Positions 8,307 through 18,532 are shown, numbered from the stretch's first letter. The stretch is DNA of 64,000 nucleotides from Hydrogenovibrio marinus (GCF_013340845.1 NZ_AP020335.1:1550001-1614000); one strand, 5' to 3'. Translations and numbers: made by a program. Notes: a model not told the origin generated them from the letters alone.

Positions 8307-9287
8307 TTAATGTGATGCCGGTGCGCCGGTCACTGGAGGAGAAATAGGTTCTTGTACCGGATTCACCTGTGGTTTGGTAGCATCCGTCGTTGTTTGAGTT
8401 TCCGGAGATTTTGACAAATCCTTTGACAAATCTTCTACCCCCGGAGCGTCGCTCAGACTTTTCAGCCTATCTTCCGCTTCTTTATTCAAGACGACAATAC
8501 TAATCCGTCTATTCCGAGGATTATACGGATTTTCCTTATCAAATGGCACCGTATCTGATAACCCTACTACTTGTGCGATTTTTTTAGGGTTAACCCCTCC
8601 ATCAATCAAAAGTCGTCTCGCAGCATTTGCTCTATCAGCGGACAACTCCCAGTTGGTATAAGCTGCATTCGAATGATAGCTTGATGAATCCGTATGCCCT
8701 GCAATACTGATTCGATTTTGTGTTTTTGACAACACCTGTCCCACTTCTTCAAGCAATTTCGCCGCATAATCTTTAGGTAAATCAACCCCAGATTCAAACA
8801 TCGGCTTTTTACGATCATCCAGCACCTGTATTTGCAACCCATTAGGCGTCAAATCAATCTTAAGCTGGTTCTTTAATTCTTTTAACGTCGGACTGTCATC
8901 TATCTTCTGATCAATCTGTTGTTTCAAATCCAACATTTGAGCCGCTTCAGCTTTCTTCTCTGCAGCATCAATATCTTTTCCGTCATCTTCAGAATGCTGC
9001 GGTGCATCCTTGAAGCCGCCCATATCAATAACTGAATTAGAGCTTTGCCCAGCTTCCTTGGACTTCACCAACACATTTGGCGAAGCTTCAATGACACTTG
9101 GATCGCGGAAATATTCGGCCATCGCTTTCATTTCTTCGTCATTGACACCACTCAATACCCATAGCATCAAAAAGAACGCCATTGCGGCCGTCATAAAGTC
9201 GGCGAATGCAACCTTCCATGCTCCACCATGTGCACAGTGCGGGCATTTTGTCAGGCGTTTTATAATTATTGACTGTTCATCAGCCAT
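8307..9287 (-). CDS. motB: Flagellar stator protein MotB
   Basis: 326 aa. One membrane helix (~27-46) begins with the FADFMT motif, whose aspartate (D30) is the ion-binding residue of the MotB/PomB family. A linker and an OmpA-like peptidoglycan-binding domain follow (GHTDSSSYHSNAAYTNWELS region, ~195-280). The N-terminus has a CPHCAHGG pair of cysteines. The C-terminal ~45 residues are Pro/Thr/Ser-rich. It is 29 bp downstream of motA, and together they make the torque-generating stator. Confidence 0.95.
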   Translation of the reverse strand: MADEQSIIIKRLTKCPHCAHGGAWKVAFADFMTAAMAFFLMLWVLSGVNDEEMKAMAEYFRDPSVIEASPNVLVKSKEAGQSSNSVIDMGGFKDAPQHSEDDGKDIDAAEKKAEAAQMLDLKQQIDQKIDDSPTLKELKNQLKIDLTPNGLQIQVLDDRKKPMFESGVDLPKDYAAKLLEEVGQVLSKTQNRISIAGHTDSSSYHSNAAYTNWELSADRANAARRLLIDGGVNPKKIAQVVGLSDTVPFDKENPYNPRNRRISIVVLNKEAEDRLKSLSDAPGVEDLSKDLSKSPETQTTTDATKPQVNPVQEPISPPVTGAPASH

Positions 9288-9316
9288 AGGTCTTGTCCCA
9301 GTTTAATCAGCAGCCT

Positions 9317-10168
9317 CTATTTTAAGGTTTGCAAGAATTCATCCACTTCCTGGAAGTTAGGTCTATTGACTCCAGGCACGGCTTTTCTTCCGAACTCAAT
9401 CGCAATTTGAGGTGCATAACCATTCAAGTTTGCCATCAAACAAGCCTTGATGGTTCCATAAAAAGCACCTTCATCATTTGCTCTGTTAGCCAAATCTGCA
9501 GAGATCGGCGCGACAAAACCGTAAGCAGCCAAAATACCGAGGAATGTCCCTACCAATGCCACAGACATATGATGGGCAATTTCCAAAGGCCCTGCATCCA
9601 AGTAACTCATCGTCACGATAATCCCTAGTACCGCAGCAACGATACCGAAACCAGGCAAAGCTTCTGCCACTTTCCCAATGGCTTCAGATGGTGCCAACGC
9701 TTCGTGGTGATGCGTATCCATCTCTAGGTTCATCAAATCTTCTAACTGATAAGGGTTACTCGCACCGGAAATCATCAATCTCAAATAGTCACAAATAAAG
9801 TCGACAACATGGTGATCCGCCATGATCTTTGGTGACGAATTAAACAACTCACTGGCATGCGGGTCTTCAACATCCGCTTCAATCGCCATCAATCCTTCTC
9901 TTCTTGCTTTGTTAAACAATCTGAACATCAACCCCAACAACTCCATATAGGTGTCTTTGTTGTAAGGAGAAGGTTTTGCAAGCCCCAAAGCTGCTGAGAA
10001 ACTCTTTTTAATAACCCAGCCCGGATTCGCAATAACGAAAGCACCAAATGCACTACCACAGATGATCACAACCTCTAATGGTTGAATCAGGATACCAACG
10101 CTCCCGTGAGGTAAATAACCTCCTAGAAGACATCCTATTACCACCAATGTGCCGACAATTGCTTTCAT
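9317..10168 (-). CDS. motA: Flagellar stator protein MotA
   Basis: 283 aa with four predicted membrane helices: two at the N-terminus, and two at ~170-215 including GFGIVAAVLGIIVTM and VALVGTFLGILAAYG. The cytoplasmic loop between helices 2 and 3 contacts FliG. Length and the early LVVIGCLLGGYL segment fit the proton-type MotA group. It is placed between an MCP-like gene and motB, inside what is otherwise a fliE-to-fliN string. Confidence 0.95.
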   Translation of the reverse strand: MKAIVGTLVVIGCLLGGYLPHGSVGILIQPLEVVIICGSAFGAFVIANPGWVIKKSFSAALGLAKPSPYNKDTYMELLGLMFRLFNKARREGLMAIEADVEDPHASELFNSSPKIMADHHVVDFICDYLRLMISGASNPYQLEDLMNLEMDTHHHEALAPSEAIGKVAEALPGFGIVAAVLGIIVTMSYLDAGPLEIAHHMSVALVGTFLGILAAYGFVAPISADLANRANDEGAFYGTIKACLMANLNGYAPQIAIEFGRKAVPGVNRPNFQEVDEFLQTLK

Positions 10169-10199
10169 TTAGAAAATCCCGTTAACTCAATCTTTTAGT

Positions 10200-11216
10200 T
10201 TAAATTTCCGCGACTGCTTGTTGTAACTCTGTCTGAACCGATTTCAGTTTATCCAACTGCTCATTAATATCACACAGTAGCTCATTGACGTTCGCAGCTT
10301 GGGATCGAGTCAATTCCACTTTGTCCTTCCCGTTGCTCATTACTTCCACCGCATTACGGGCACGTTGTTGCAGTTCCTCAATAATGCCTTGGATTTCAGT
10401 TGTAGCCTGTTGTGTTTTCCCTGCTAATAAACGTACTTCATCGGCAACAACGGCAAAGCCTCTTCCATGCTCACCTGCACGTGCTGCCTCGATTGCAGCA
10501 TTTAGCGCCAATAAGTTTGTTTGTTCTGCGATGTCTCGAATCAGCACCAATACTGTTCCGATATTGTTGCTGTCTTCTTCAAGCTTGATAATAACGCTTG
10601 ATGCTTGATTGACTTCCTCAGTCAAACCACCAACTTCTGAAATAACCTTAGAAGCGGAATCCATCCCAATTTTGGTACCTTCTCCCATCTTCGCAACCGC
10701 GTCAGAAAAATCGTCGGACAATTCTACCAATTTTGCCCCGACTTCTGCATCCATACAGGGTTTAGCTTCCAACTCTTGGTTTTGCTGTTGGCAAAAGGCA
10801 AGCGTGTCATTCAAAGATCCAATCTCTGATTGCAAGTTACTGATCTTAGCGTTTGCTTCATTCAGCGCTTCATCTTTTTCAGCAACCTGTGCTTGAAGCT
10901 TCACCATCAATTCGTTGATGGAGGATAGCAACTTCGGATCAGAAGAGGATGACGTTACTTTTGAAGAATAGTCAGCCTCAGAAACCACTTTGTTAATATT
11001 CGCTACCAGTTCAGACTGGTCACAAACACCCGCACGGTTACACCAGAATAAGTAAACCAGTGCTCCGGCAATTACTGCCGCGACGATAACAGCAATGACA
11101 ACAATGCCCATGGTCGATTGTCCTAACATCTCTGAACCTCCTGCATAGGCCGTTGGCAAAAAGGCCATAGCGGCTAAGCTAAAACAAAACTGTATAAAAC
11201 CTTTCATAACACTCAT
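10200..11216 (-). CDS. Methyl-accepting chemotaxis-like protein without a sensor domain
   Basis: 338 aa. A signal-peptide-like segment (ending PTAYA, ~residues 1-25) is followed after only ~12 residues by a membrane helix (~35-58), so almost nothing is exposed to the periplasm. A coiled-coil region (~95-150) leads to the conserved MCP signalling hairpin ([20 protein letters not shown]), which binds CheA/CheW. I see no PAS, Cache, four-helix or clear HAMP domain and no CheR-tether pentapeptide at the C-terminus. Cysteines flank the membrane exit (CNRAGVC). It lies 9 bp before fliK's end and 31 bp from motA, in the motor operon. It may sense the membrane, the motor itself or redox state; that is conjecture. 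Confidence 0.85.
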   Translation of the reverse strand: MSVMKGFIQFCFSLAAMAFLPTAYAGGSEMLGQSTMGIVVIAVIVAAVIAGALVYLFWCNRAGVCDQSELVANINKVVSEADYSSKVTSSSSDPKLLSSINELMVKLQAQVAEKDEALNEANAKISNLQSEIGSLNDTLAFCQQQNQELEAKPCMDAEVGAKLVELSDDFSDAVAKMGEGTKIGMDSASKVISEVGGLTEEVNQASSVIIKLEEDSNNIGTVLVLIRDIAEQTNLLALNAAIEAARAGEHGRGFAVVADEVRLLAGKTQQATTEIQGIIEELQQRARNAVEVMSNGKDKVELTRSQAANVNELLCDINEQLDKLKSVQTELQQAVAEI

Positions 11217-11225
11217 TCCTTTCGG

Positions 11226-13073
11226 CTATGCATAATAATCAATCAAACCATCGGTTTGTTTGACAATAACTGGCGCGCTTTCATGTTCACTTTCATCTGC
11301 TGAAAGAGATTGTCCGAAAGTTTTGCCTTGTTGATTACCTTGTTCATTATTCTGTTGTTGCGCTTCAAACTGGCTATCCTGATTCACATCTATCGAACCT
11401 AGGTCAATACCCGCCGAATCAAACATTTCCCTCAATTTTGGAATGGCCGCTTCCATCGTTTCTTTGGTCATATGATGGTGCGCCGACATCGCAACATGAA
11501 CTTGCTGATTCTTATCTAAGTGTAATTTTATTTGAACAGGCCCTAATTTTTCAGGGTTTAACGTAATTTTTGCTTCCTGAACTTTGTTGTTAGCCATGTA
11601 AATCATGCGCTGACCTAAAGCTTGGCTCCACTGCGGAGAACGCAGTGAATAAACGATTCCCTGCATGCCTGGTGGCAATTGCGCTTTGTTATCAAACCCT
11701 AAGCCACCTAGAAGCTTTGATGAGTCAGAAGACGTTGAGTCGGCTCCCATAGACAAGTCATTAAAGTTCTTCACCGCTGCTTGCTGCACGGCGGCTTGAT
11801 GAGCTTGCATCTGAGACTGAACAAATTGGTTCAACAGGTTGCTCTGGGACGATGGATTACCTTGCCCATTTTGAGAAAAACTTTGTTGTCCGCCACCTTG
11901 TTGTCCAGATTGAGAATTCAATGAATTATCTGAACTTGAAGTTGTCGCACTAGACACTGTAGTAGTGCTCGTACTAGTAGTCGTCGCACTAGCAGTAACT
12001 TGGTTTCCTGTATATTGAGAAGCCATTGCCACCTGTGATTTGTCGGTAGCAGGAGTAGCTGCTGTTGCGACTTCAGCAGTAATAGCTGGATTAGGAGTAC
12101 TTTGAACAGAAGCGGCTGGCGTGCTCGCCTGATCATTATTTACAGCATTTACTGTCAAATTCGTTTGGTGAGTATTTACCTTATGGCTGTCCACTAAGCT
12201 TTGCTGTACAGGTGTTGAGCTATTATCTACAACGTTCCTTTCTTGAGCCACTGGTGCGGGGGTAGCTACCTTACTCGCATCCACTCCCGTTGCTTTATTC
12301 GCATTTACGTTCACGTCCTGAGAGGCTACAACTTGCCCATTTGTCTTTTTATCAACAACACTCGGTGAAGGTTCATCATCTGCAGAAAGAGCAGCCACTG
12401 GCGCGCTTGTCGCGATGCTGCTTGAAACCGTCGTCACACTTTGAGTATTTGCTGCGCCAGCTTCATCAGTCTCTAGATTAGAAACATCAGTAACACTGCT
12501 GTCAGCGGCAACTGGTGATACAGAGGGCAAAGTCGCATTACCGTCTGTTTGCACAGGCACATTGACAAGCGCATCTGTGTCGACCGTATCTTTGCCGTCA
12601 GCTACTTCTGTTGAGGGCGGGGCAATGCCAGCGTCTTCTACCGAAATTGTTTCATCAGCTGGCGTTGAAGGAGATTGAGTTGAAACAGTTTGCGATGGAC
12701 TGTCTTTAGAAACGGTTAATGGTGTGTCTTTCAAAGAAAGCTGAGGAAGTACATCATCCAGTGCTTTTTTTGCACTTTTGCTATCGCTATCGCTTTCTTT
12801 TATCTTTTTGTCAGTAGAAACTTGTTCAGTAGATGCAACCGCCTCTTTACCACTATCAGCTTCAGTATTGTGTTTCTCTACTGATTTAGAGGTTGGAATT
12901 GATTTACTTGAATGATTGCCCGCCATTAATAAGGCAAATGCATTAGCGCCTTTAGGCAAAGTTTGCCGCTCGACATTGCTTGTCTGAGGCTCTTTTTCGG
13001 AAATGGCATTTAATAGGCTAATTTGTCCATTCATAAACATGCTCTTTGCAATTGAGTTGGTGATTTTATCCAT
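11226..13073 (-). CDS. fliK: Flagellar hook-length control protein FliK
   Basis: 615 aa, longer than the E. coli protein (~375). A long low-complexity N-terminal and central region rich in Ser, Thr, Val, Ala and Gln acts as the ruler in this family. The conserved C-terminal switch domain (~475-575) contains ALGQRMIYM and LNPEKLGPVQIKLHLD, which contacts FlhB to change export from hook to filament substrates. Placed between fliJ and the MCP gene. The long ruler could mean a longer hook; unverified. Confidence 0.9.
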   Translation of the reverse strand: MDKITNSIAKSMFMNGQISLLNAISEKEPQTSNVERQTLPKGANAFALLMAGNHSSKSIPTSKSVEKHNTEADSGKEAVASTEQVSTDKKIKESDSDSKSAKKALDDVLPQLSLKDTPLTVSKDSPSQTVSTQSPSTPADETISVEDAGIAPPSTEVADGKDTVDTDALVNVPVQTDGNATLPSVSPVAADSSVTDVSNLETDEAGAANTQSVTTVSSSIATSAPVAALSADDEPSPSVVDKKTNGQVVASQDVNVNANKATGVDASKVATPAPVAQERNVVDNSSTPVQQSLVDSHKVNTHQTNLTVNAVNNDQASTPAASVQSTPNPAITAEVATAATPATDKSQVAMASQYTGNQVTASATTTSTSTTTVSSATTSSSDNSLNSQSGQQGGGQQSFSQNGQGNPSSQSNLLNQFVQSQMQAHQAAVQQAAVKNFNDLSMGADSTSSDSSKLLGGLGFDNKAQLPPGMQGIVYSLRSPQWSQALGQRMIYMANNKVQEAKITLNPEKLGPVQIKLHLDKNQQVHVAMSAHHHMTKETMEAAIPKLREMFDSAGIDLGSIDVNQDSQFEAQQQNNEQGNQQGKTFGQSLSADESEHESAPVIVKQTDGLIDYYA

Positions 13074-13121
13074 GTCAAAGCAACTAGCAAGCCAATTTCA
13101 GAAAATATTGAACAAACGAGA

Positions 13122-13571
13122 TTAATCATCCAATTGATTTCTGAGAAAAAACTGTCTCCCGCTAAGGTCATCAAGAATTTTCTGTTCAGCCTTATCCATT
13201 TTAACATCATGATTTTTTTTAATTTTTTCGTAAAGTTTAACCAACGCTTGCTCTCGGGTCTTGAATTCAATCCAGGACTTTTCAGCTTCATCCGCAGCTT
13301 GATTAAGGCGCGCCACTTCTTCAGTTTGTTGGTCAATTGCCGTATTGAGCTTATCCAAAAACGCTTGGGTGGTATTCAACTGCTGTAAAGTTGTCGATTC
13401 TCTTCGGGTTAACTGCTGGATATAGTCAGATTGATAAGATTTTAGTGCCTCGATCTGGCTTTGATGCAGTGCAATCTGCTGCTGGATTCCTTTCAGATAA
13501 GTTGATGCTTTTTCAAGATCATCCTGAGCAAGTTCGACCAACTTTTTCATTCGTTCCAAACGTTTTAACAT
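13122..13571 (-). CDS. fliJ: Flagellar export protein FliJ
   Basis: 149 aa, almost entirely helical and coiled-coil, as expected for FliJ, which inserts into the FliI ATPase ring like a gamma subunit and shuttles chaperones. Starts MLKRLERMKKLVELA, the usual basic N-terminal helix. It lies 11 bp after fliI and 48 bp before fliK. Sequence conservation in the family is weak, so position supports the call. Confidence 0.88.
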   Translation of the reverse strand: MLKRLERMKKLVELAQDDLEKASTYLKGIQQQIALHQSQIEALKSYQSDYIQQLTRRESTTLQQLNTTQAFLDKLNTAIDQQTEEVARLNQAADEAEKSWIEFKTREQALVKLYEKIKKNHDVKMDKAEQKILDDLSGRQFFLRNQLDD

Positions 13572-13582
13572 TGAAAATTACT

Positions 13583-14923
13583 TTATGAAACAACAGCTTT
13601 TAAGGATTGAACACTTTCTTCAATCGTGTATTTTTCACCGATATCTTGAGAAAGGAATTGATTAAAAATCGGGTGTTTGGCAATCGCCAAATCAATTTCT
13701 CTGTCACTTCCTTGGCGGTAGGCGCCAACGTTAATCAGATCGATATTTTTCTGGTAGTTAGAATATATCTGCTTAAAACGACGCGCCACACTGACTTGTT
13801 CCTTAGGAACAATATCAATCATCAGACGACTAATGGAAGACTCTATGTCAATGGCAGGATAACGACCTGAGTCAGCAATATCTCTTGATAACAGAATATG
13901 CCCATCCAACACCCCTCTTGCTGAATCCACAACAGGGTCGACATGATCATCCCCTTCAGCCAACACGGTATAAATTGCCGTTATGGAACCGCCGTTCTCA
14001 AAGCCATTACCCGCTCTTTCCACCAATTGTGGTAACTTTGCAAAAACCGAAGGCGGGTAACCTTTACTGGCTGGTGGTTCTCCAACTGCTAGCGCAATCT
14101 CTCGCTGAGCTTGAGCAAAGCGCGTTAAGGAATCCATTAACAACAATACCTTTTTACCTTTGTCTCTAAAGTACTCAGCTATCGCGGTTGCCAACATAGC
14201 TCCATGCATTCTCATCAAAGGAGAAACGTCTGCAGGCGTTGCAATAACTACTGCTCGCTTCAACCCCTCAGGTCCTAAATTATTCCTTACAAAATCATTT
14301 ACTTCTCGACCACGTTCACCAATCAAACCAACAACAACGATATCGGCCTCCGTGTAGCGAGTCATCATCCCCAGCAGCACACTTTTACCAACACCGGTTC
14401 CTGCCATCAAGCCAACACGCTGACCTTTGCCAATTGTTAATAATGCATTGATTGCCTTAATACCGACGTCCAATGGTTCTTCGATTGGACTGCGCTCCAA
14501 AGGATTGATTTTCCTACCATGAAGCGGAACGCGATCCTCACAAACAACTGGTGATTTACCGTCCAAGGGTTTTCCAGCTCCATCCAACACTCGTCCCAAC
14601 ATAGCCTCACTAACCCCAACCTTGATACCACCAGGTATTGGTGTCACTTTTGCGCCTGACTCTAAGCCCTGAACATCGCCAATGGGCATCAAAAATAAAC
14701 GATCACCATTGAACCCGACCACTTCAGCTTCAACATCACCATGTGATTGAGACTGAATTTGGCATCTTGAGCCAATAGGTGCATAAGTTCCTTCAACTTC
14801 AAGTGTCATTCCAACACTTCGAGTAAGTCGCCCTTCTACTCTCAAAGGGGAAACTTCAGGAATCTGCTCAATGAGTTCTGAGGTTTTGTGGGATAAATAT
14901 TGATTGAAAAGCTGTTTAAGCAT
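13583..14923 (-). CDS. fliI: Flagellum-specific ATPase FliI
   Basis: 446 aa, typical. Walker A AGTGVGKS at 174-181, Walker B region VLLLMDSLTRFAQAQREIA and the family motif GEPPASKGYPPSVFA. It is the F1-beta-like hexameric ATPase that releases substrates from chaperones at the export gate, controlled by FliH. The gene sits in the fliHIJ block as in most gammaproteobacteria. Confidence 0.98.
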   Translation of the reverse strand: MLKQLFNQYLSHKTSELIEQIPEVSPLRVEGRLTRSVGMTLEVEGTYAPIGSRCQIQSQSHGDVEAEVVGFNGDRLFLMPIGDVQGLESGAKVTPIPGGIKVGVSEAMLGRVLDGAGKPLDGKSPVVCEDRVPLHGRKINPLERSPIEEPLDVGIKAINALLTIGKGQRVGLMAGTGVGKSVLLGMMTRYTEADIVVVGLIGERGREVNDFVRNNLGPEGLKRAVVIATPADVSPLMRMHGAMLATAIAEYFRDKGKKVLLLMDSLTRFAQAQREIALAVGEPPASKGYPPSVFAKLPQLVERAGNGFENGGSITAIYTVLAEGDDHVDPVVDSARGVLDGHILLSRDIADSGRYPAIDIESSISRLMIDIVPKEQVSVARRFKQIYSNYQKNIDLINVGAYRQGSDREIDLAIAKHPIFNQFLSQDIGEKYTIEESVQSLKAVVS

Positions 14924-14935
14924 GGCATCTTCTCT

Positions 14936-15787
14936 CTATAGGTTAGGCGAAGAAGATGTTTCGTCTACAGTTTGTTCTTGATTAGCGTCTTCAGCTGAAG
15001 CCGTTGTTTCTTCGGGTTCCGAAAGTTTTTCTGCAATGGAATAGGTTTCCTCTAACAAGGTTTCCAACTGCTCTCGCCAATCGTTAACCAAGGTTGATGC
15101 ATTCTGTTTAACCTTACAACTGCCGATAGAAATATTTTCATCCGCGATCAACACCCAATTGGTTCGAGAATCTTCCGCATAAGTTTCTACGATTTGTTTG
15201 TCTTCGGGATTCAAATGCACTTCTATCGGTTCAATCTCATTTGGAAGACGATTAACCGATTTTTTTACCGCTTCAAGAACCCAATCCTGGTGCTGAACGA
15301 TTTCCTTCTCAACGACTTTTTTGGCAATTTCAATCGACAACGCGGCTAACTGGGCAAATACTTGCTCCGTTATACGTTGATAAGGTGCAACCATGAATTC
15401 TGCAAGTTCTTGCAAAGATTTGACCTGAGGAGTTAGACGTTCTTCGGCTTCTTTCTGAGCTTGGCTTTTGCCTTCTAATCGCCCTGCCTTAACACCCTGC
15501 TGGAACCCTTCTTCATAACCCTTCTTCTGAGCTTCTTCGTAGGCTTGCCTTTTAATCAATATGGATTGTTCACGAACTTGAGGCTCCACTTCTTTACGAA
15601 GCTTTTCTAGCACATCATCACGAATTTTTTGATGTTCCTGTTTTGCCTGTTCTTCTAGGTTGGCAAATTTCCAGGCTTTTACCTCGGGAGCATTGAAAGC
15701 ATCCGAACTGATTACGGTCGCTTGAGGAATATCTTCTTGTTCATCAATGCTTGACGACACACCTTCCTTTTCAGTCTCCATCGACAT
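14936..15787 (-). CDS. fliH: Flagellar assembly protein FliH
   Basis: 283 aa. The middle has the FliH signature of small-residue repeats and an amphipathic helix (YEEAQKKGYEEGFQQGVKAG, ~85-105) and a C-terminal domain related to the V/F-ATPase peripheral stalk. Acidic, low-complexity tails at both ends. FliH holds FliI in check and tethers it to FliN. Starts 3 bp after the fliG stop. Confidence 0.92.
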   Translation of the reverse strand: MSMETEKEGVSSSIDEQEDIPQATVISSDAFNAPEVKAWKFANLEEQAKQEHQKIRDDVLEKLRKEVEPQVREQSILIKRQAYEEAQKKGYEEGFQQGVKAGRLEGKSQAQKEAEERLTPQVKSLQELAEFMVAPYQRITEQVFAQLAALSIEIAKKVVEKEIVQHQDWVLEAVKKSVNRLPNEIEPIEVHLNPEDKQIVETYAEDSRTNWVLIADENISIGSCKVKQNASTLVNDWREQLETLLEETYSIAEKLSEPEETTASAEDANQEQTVDETSSSPNL

Positions 15788-15790
15788 AGA

Positions 15791-16810
15791 TTATACAAAC
15801 TCCTCACCACCGCCAGGCATAACGATCTTATCTTCGTCTGCCAAACGCCTAACCGTTTGAATAATAGATCTTTGCGCATCTTCAACATCGCTGAGTTTGA
15901 CTGGCCCACTCATTTCGAGCTCTTCTTTCAACATTTCAGCCTGACGTTTAGACATGTTACCAAGGAATAGGTCGATCATATCTTGATCCGCACCTTTCAA
16001 TGCAACCTTAAGCACTTCATTCGGTACTTCGGAAAGAATTGTCTGAACACCACGAGGTTCAATGCCACTAATATCTTCAAAGACGAACATTTTGTCTTGA
16101 ATCGCTTTACTGATATCTTCATGTTCAACCGCAATATCGTCCAACACACGTGAATCAATACCACTACCAACAAAGTTGAGGATTTCCGCCGCTTTTTTCT
16201 CACCGCCAATTGTTGCCAGCTTACCACCTTCACCATCACTTGATGCATTTTGAATAACATCATTCAAATCAAATAGTGCTCTAGGCTGAATAGTGGTTAA
16301 CGTTGCAATACGATAAACAATTTCCGATTGGAACCGCTCCGGCAAACCTCTCAGGATTTCAGCGGATAATTCTGGATCAAAGTAAGACAAAACAATCGCT
16401 GTAACCTGAGGGTGTTCATTGCGCAACATATTGGAGATAGTTGATGGATGCATCCATTTCAATGCTTCCAAGCCCTTAATTTGATCTCCTAACATCGCGG
16501 CATCCATCAAACCGCCGCCGCCGTCGCCAAGTGCATCTACCATCAACGACTGCGCATACTCGGTAGGGTTAACACCAAGTGCATCTTCCCCTAACTCATC
16601 CATAAAGTCATGCATGACATAATGGATATCACTGTGAGAAACATCCGTCACACTTGTCATCGCTGTACCGATTTGCTGGACTTCTCTCGGGTTCAAATGC
16701 GCCAACACTTTAGAGGCCGTATCTTTACCCAAAGCCAACAGTAGAATGGAAGCTTTTTCCAAACCAGTCAGTTCTTTTTCTTCAACTTCTTCAATATTTG
16801 ACTTAGGCAT
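15791..16810 (-). CDS. fliG: Flagellar motor switch protein FliG
   Basis: 339 aa. N-terminal FliF-binding segment (LTGLEKASILLLALG), middle domain with EHPQ (RNEHPQVTAIVLSYF), and the charged C-terminal domain that meets MotA. FliG turns stator work into rotation. It starts 6 bp downstream of fliF and is followed by fliH. Confidence 0.97.
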   Translation of the reverse strand: MPKSNIEEVEEKELTGLEKASILLLALGKDTASKVLAHLNPREVQQIGTAMTSVTDVSHSDIHYVMHDFMDELGEDALGVNPTEYAQSLMVDALGDGGGGLMDAAMLGDQIKGLEALKWMHPSTISNMLRNEHPQVTAIVLSYFDPELSAEILRGLPERFQSEIVYRIATLTTIQPRALFDLNDVIQNASSDGEGGKLATIGGEKKAAEILNFVGSGIDSRVLDDIAVEHEDISKAIQDKMFVFEDISGIEPRGVQTILSEVPNEVLKVALKGADQDMIDLFLGNMSKRQAEMLKEELEMSGPVKLSDVEDAQRSIIQTVRRLADEDKIVMPGGGEEFV

Positions 16811-16816
16811 GACTAC

Positions 16817-18511
16817 TTACCTTTTTTCCGACGGCTTCATCCATTGCTTAATAATATGCGATGCCACTTTCGGGTTGGCTGCAACAATGGCTTTAACTTT
16901 CTCAATAACTTCTTTCTCTTCCTGAGACTCTTCTTGTACTTCTTCTGCGGTCGCTTTAACCTCTTCATTCATCTGTTCAAGCGCTTTAGAAATCTCGTCT
17001 GCATTTTCCAGCTCTTCTTCTTCCAGAGGAACATTTTCTAGGTAATCGTTAAAGGCTTCGTCTTGTTTCGACAAATCCCTCAACATCGGACGAATCACAC
17101 CGAAGATGATGATCAACACCGCAAGACCTGCAAGCACTTGTTTGACCAAATTCCAGAACCATGATTGTTCCCAAATCTTAGGTACTTCATATGACTGCTG
17201 AACTTCTGGCGCAAAGGCAGCATTGACAATACTTAATGTATCACCACGAGTTTCATCAAGCCCAACCGCATCACTAACCAATTGACGATAACGTTTCAAT
17301 TCGTCTTCCGTCAGCGGTTTCTTACTGGTCTTACCTTCAGCATCTACATCTGTTTTATCATCGATAACCACAGCAACGGAAAGACGTCTGATAGAACCGA
17401 CTGCATTTTTGATATGTGAAACCGTGCGATCCAACTCATAGTTTTTAGTGGTTTTTTCTTTTGAGCTTTGAACACCACCAGAAGCACCTGAAGATTTATA
17501 ACCCGTTTCTGGTGCCACACCAGCTCTTGGTGGTTGGTTGGTTAACGCACCTGGGATTCCGCCTGGATCAGGCTTATTATTCACTTCTTTGATTTCTTGC
17601 TCAGAGCGAATAGCTTCGGGATCAGGCTGATAGTTTTCCCTTGTTTGCTCTTGCTGAGTAAAGTCCATCTCCGCTGTCACCTGGGCACGGACTTTATGAT
17701 TACCACCCACAATCGGAGACAGTAACTGGGTAATTCTGCGTGATAAGGTATCTTCGATTTGTCGTGTATAAGCCAATTGCTTCAAGCTCGTACTCATACC
17801 ACCGATTTGCTGATCGCTCGTCAACAAGTTACCCTGCTGATCGACCACCGTCACATTTTTCGGTTGCAAATTGGGAACACTTGACGACACCAAGTACACA
17901 ATCGCGTTGACTTGTTCGTCATTCAAGCCTCGTCCTGGGTAAAGAGTCACAACAACAGAAGCGGTCGCATCTCTTTGCTTTCTGACAAAAACAGAACGTT
18001 TCGGCAGACCTAGCATGACTCTCGCCGACTTCACAGAATTGATAGTCTCTACAGACTTGGCCAGCTCACCTTCTAGTGCTCGGTGATACTGGGTGGTTTC
18101 TTTAAACTGAGAAATCCCATACCCCTGATCTTGGTCTAGAATCTGGTAGCCAGTAGGTGCTTGTTTAGGGAAGCCTTGAGCTGCAAGTTTAAGACGCAAT
18201 GAATGCACAATATCATCAGGCACAAGAATCGCGCCGGATCCTTCATCTAACTTATAAGGGACTTTTTCCTGGTCTAATGTTTGAATGACTTCAGTTAGGT
18301 CTTTGGCGTCCATACTGCCAAATAAAAGCGTATAGTTTTTCGCCTGCGACCACAGAACAATCCCTACCGCTAGAGAAATAGCGGCAGCCAGCGCTATGAC
18401 AAGGCTAACTTGTTTAGCAACGGACAAAGAGGTGAGGTTTTTAATGAGAGTCGATGCCGCTGACGGTTTAACCGTATTCAAGTTTGAATCCATTACAGGT
18501 TGTTCAGCCAT
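16817..18511 (-). CDS. fliF: Flagellar MS-ring protein FliF
   Basis: 564 aa. Two membrane helices (~37-57 and ~452-470) bracket a large periplasmic region with the YscJ/FliF fold (YTLLFGSMDAKDLTEVI; GYQILDQDQGYGISQF). The C-terminal cytoplasmic tail ends in a FliG-binding segment. FliF forms the inner-membrane ring that founds basal body assembly. It follows fliE by 21 bp. Confidence 0.97.
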   Translation of the reverse strand: MAEQPVMDSNLNTVKPSAASTLIKNLTSLSVAKQVSLVIALAAAISLAVGIVLWSQAKNYTLLFGSMDAKDLTEVIQTLDQEKVPYKLDEGSGAILVPDDIVHSLRLKLAAQGFPKQAPTGYQILDQDQGYGISQFKETTQYHRALEGELAKSVETINSVKSARVMLGLPKRSVFVRKQRDATASVVVTLYPGRGLNDEQVNAIVYLVSSSVPNLQPKNVTVVDQQGNLLTSDQQIGGMSTSLKQLAYTRQIEDTLSRRITQLLSPIVGGNHKVRAQVTAEMDFTQQEQTRENYQPDPEAIRSEQEIKEVNNKPDPGGIPGALTNQPPRAGVAPETGYKSSGASGGVQSSKEKTTKNYELDRTVSHIKNAVGSIRRLSVAVVIDDKTDVDAEGKTSKKPLTEDELKRYRQLVSDAVGLDETRGDTLSIVNAAFAPEVQQSYEVPKIWEQSWFWNLVKQVLAGLAVLIIIFGVIRPMLRDLSKQDEAFNDYLENVPLEEEELENADEISKALEQMNEEVKATAEEVQEESQEEKEVIEKVKAIVAANPKVASHIIKQWMKPSEKR

Positions 18512-18532
18512 CGACTACAGAATCCTTGTAAA

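Noticed and set aside
11900-12650. Ser/Thr/Val/Gln-rich stretch of fliK as a separate repeat protein or microsatellite
   Set aside because: It stays in frame with the conserved FliK C-terminal domain, and low-complexity middles are normal in FliK.
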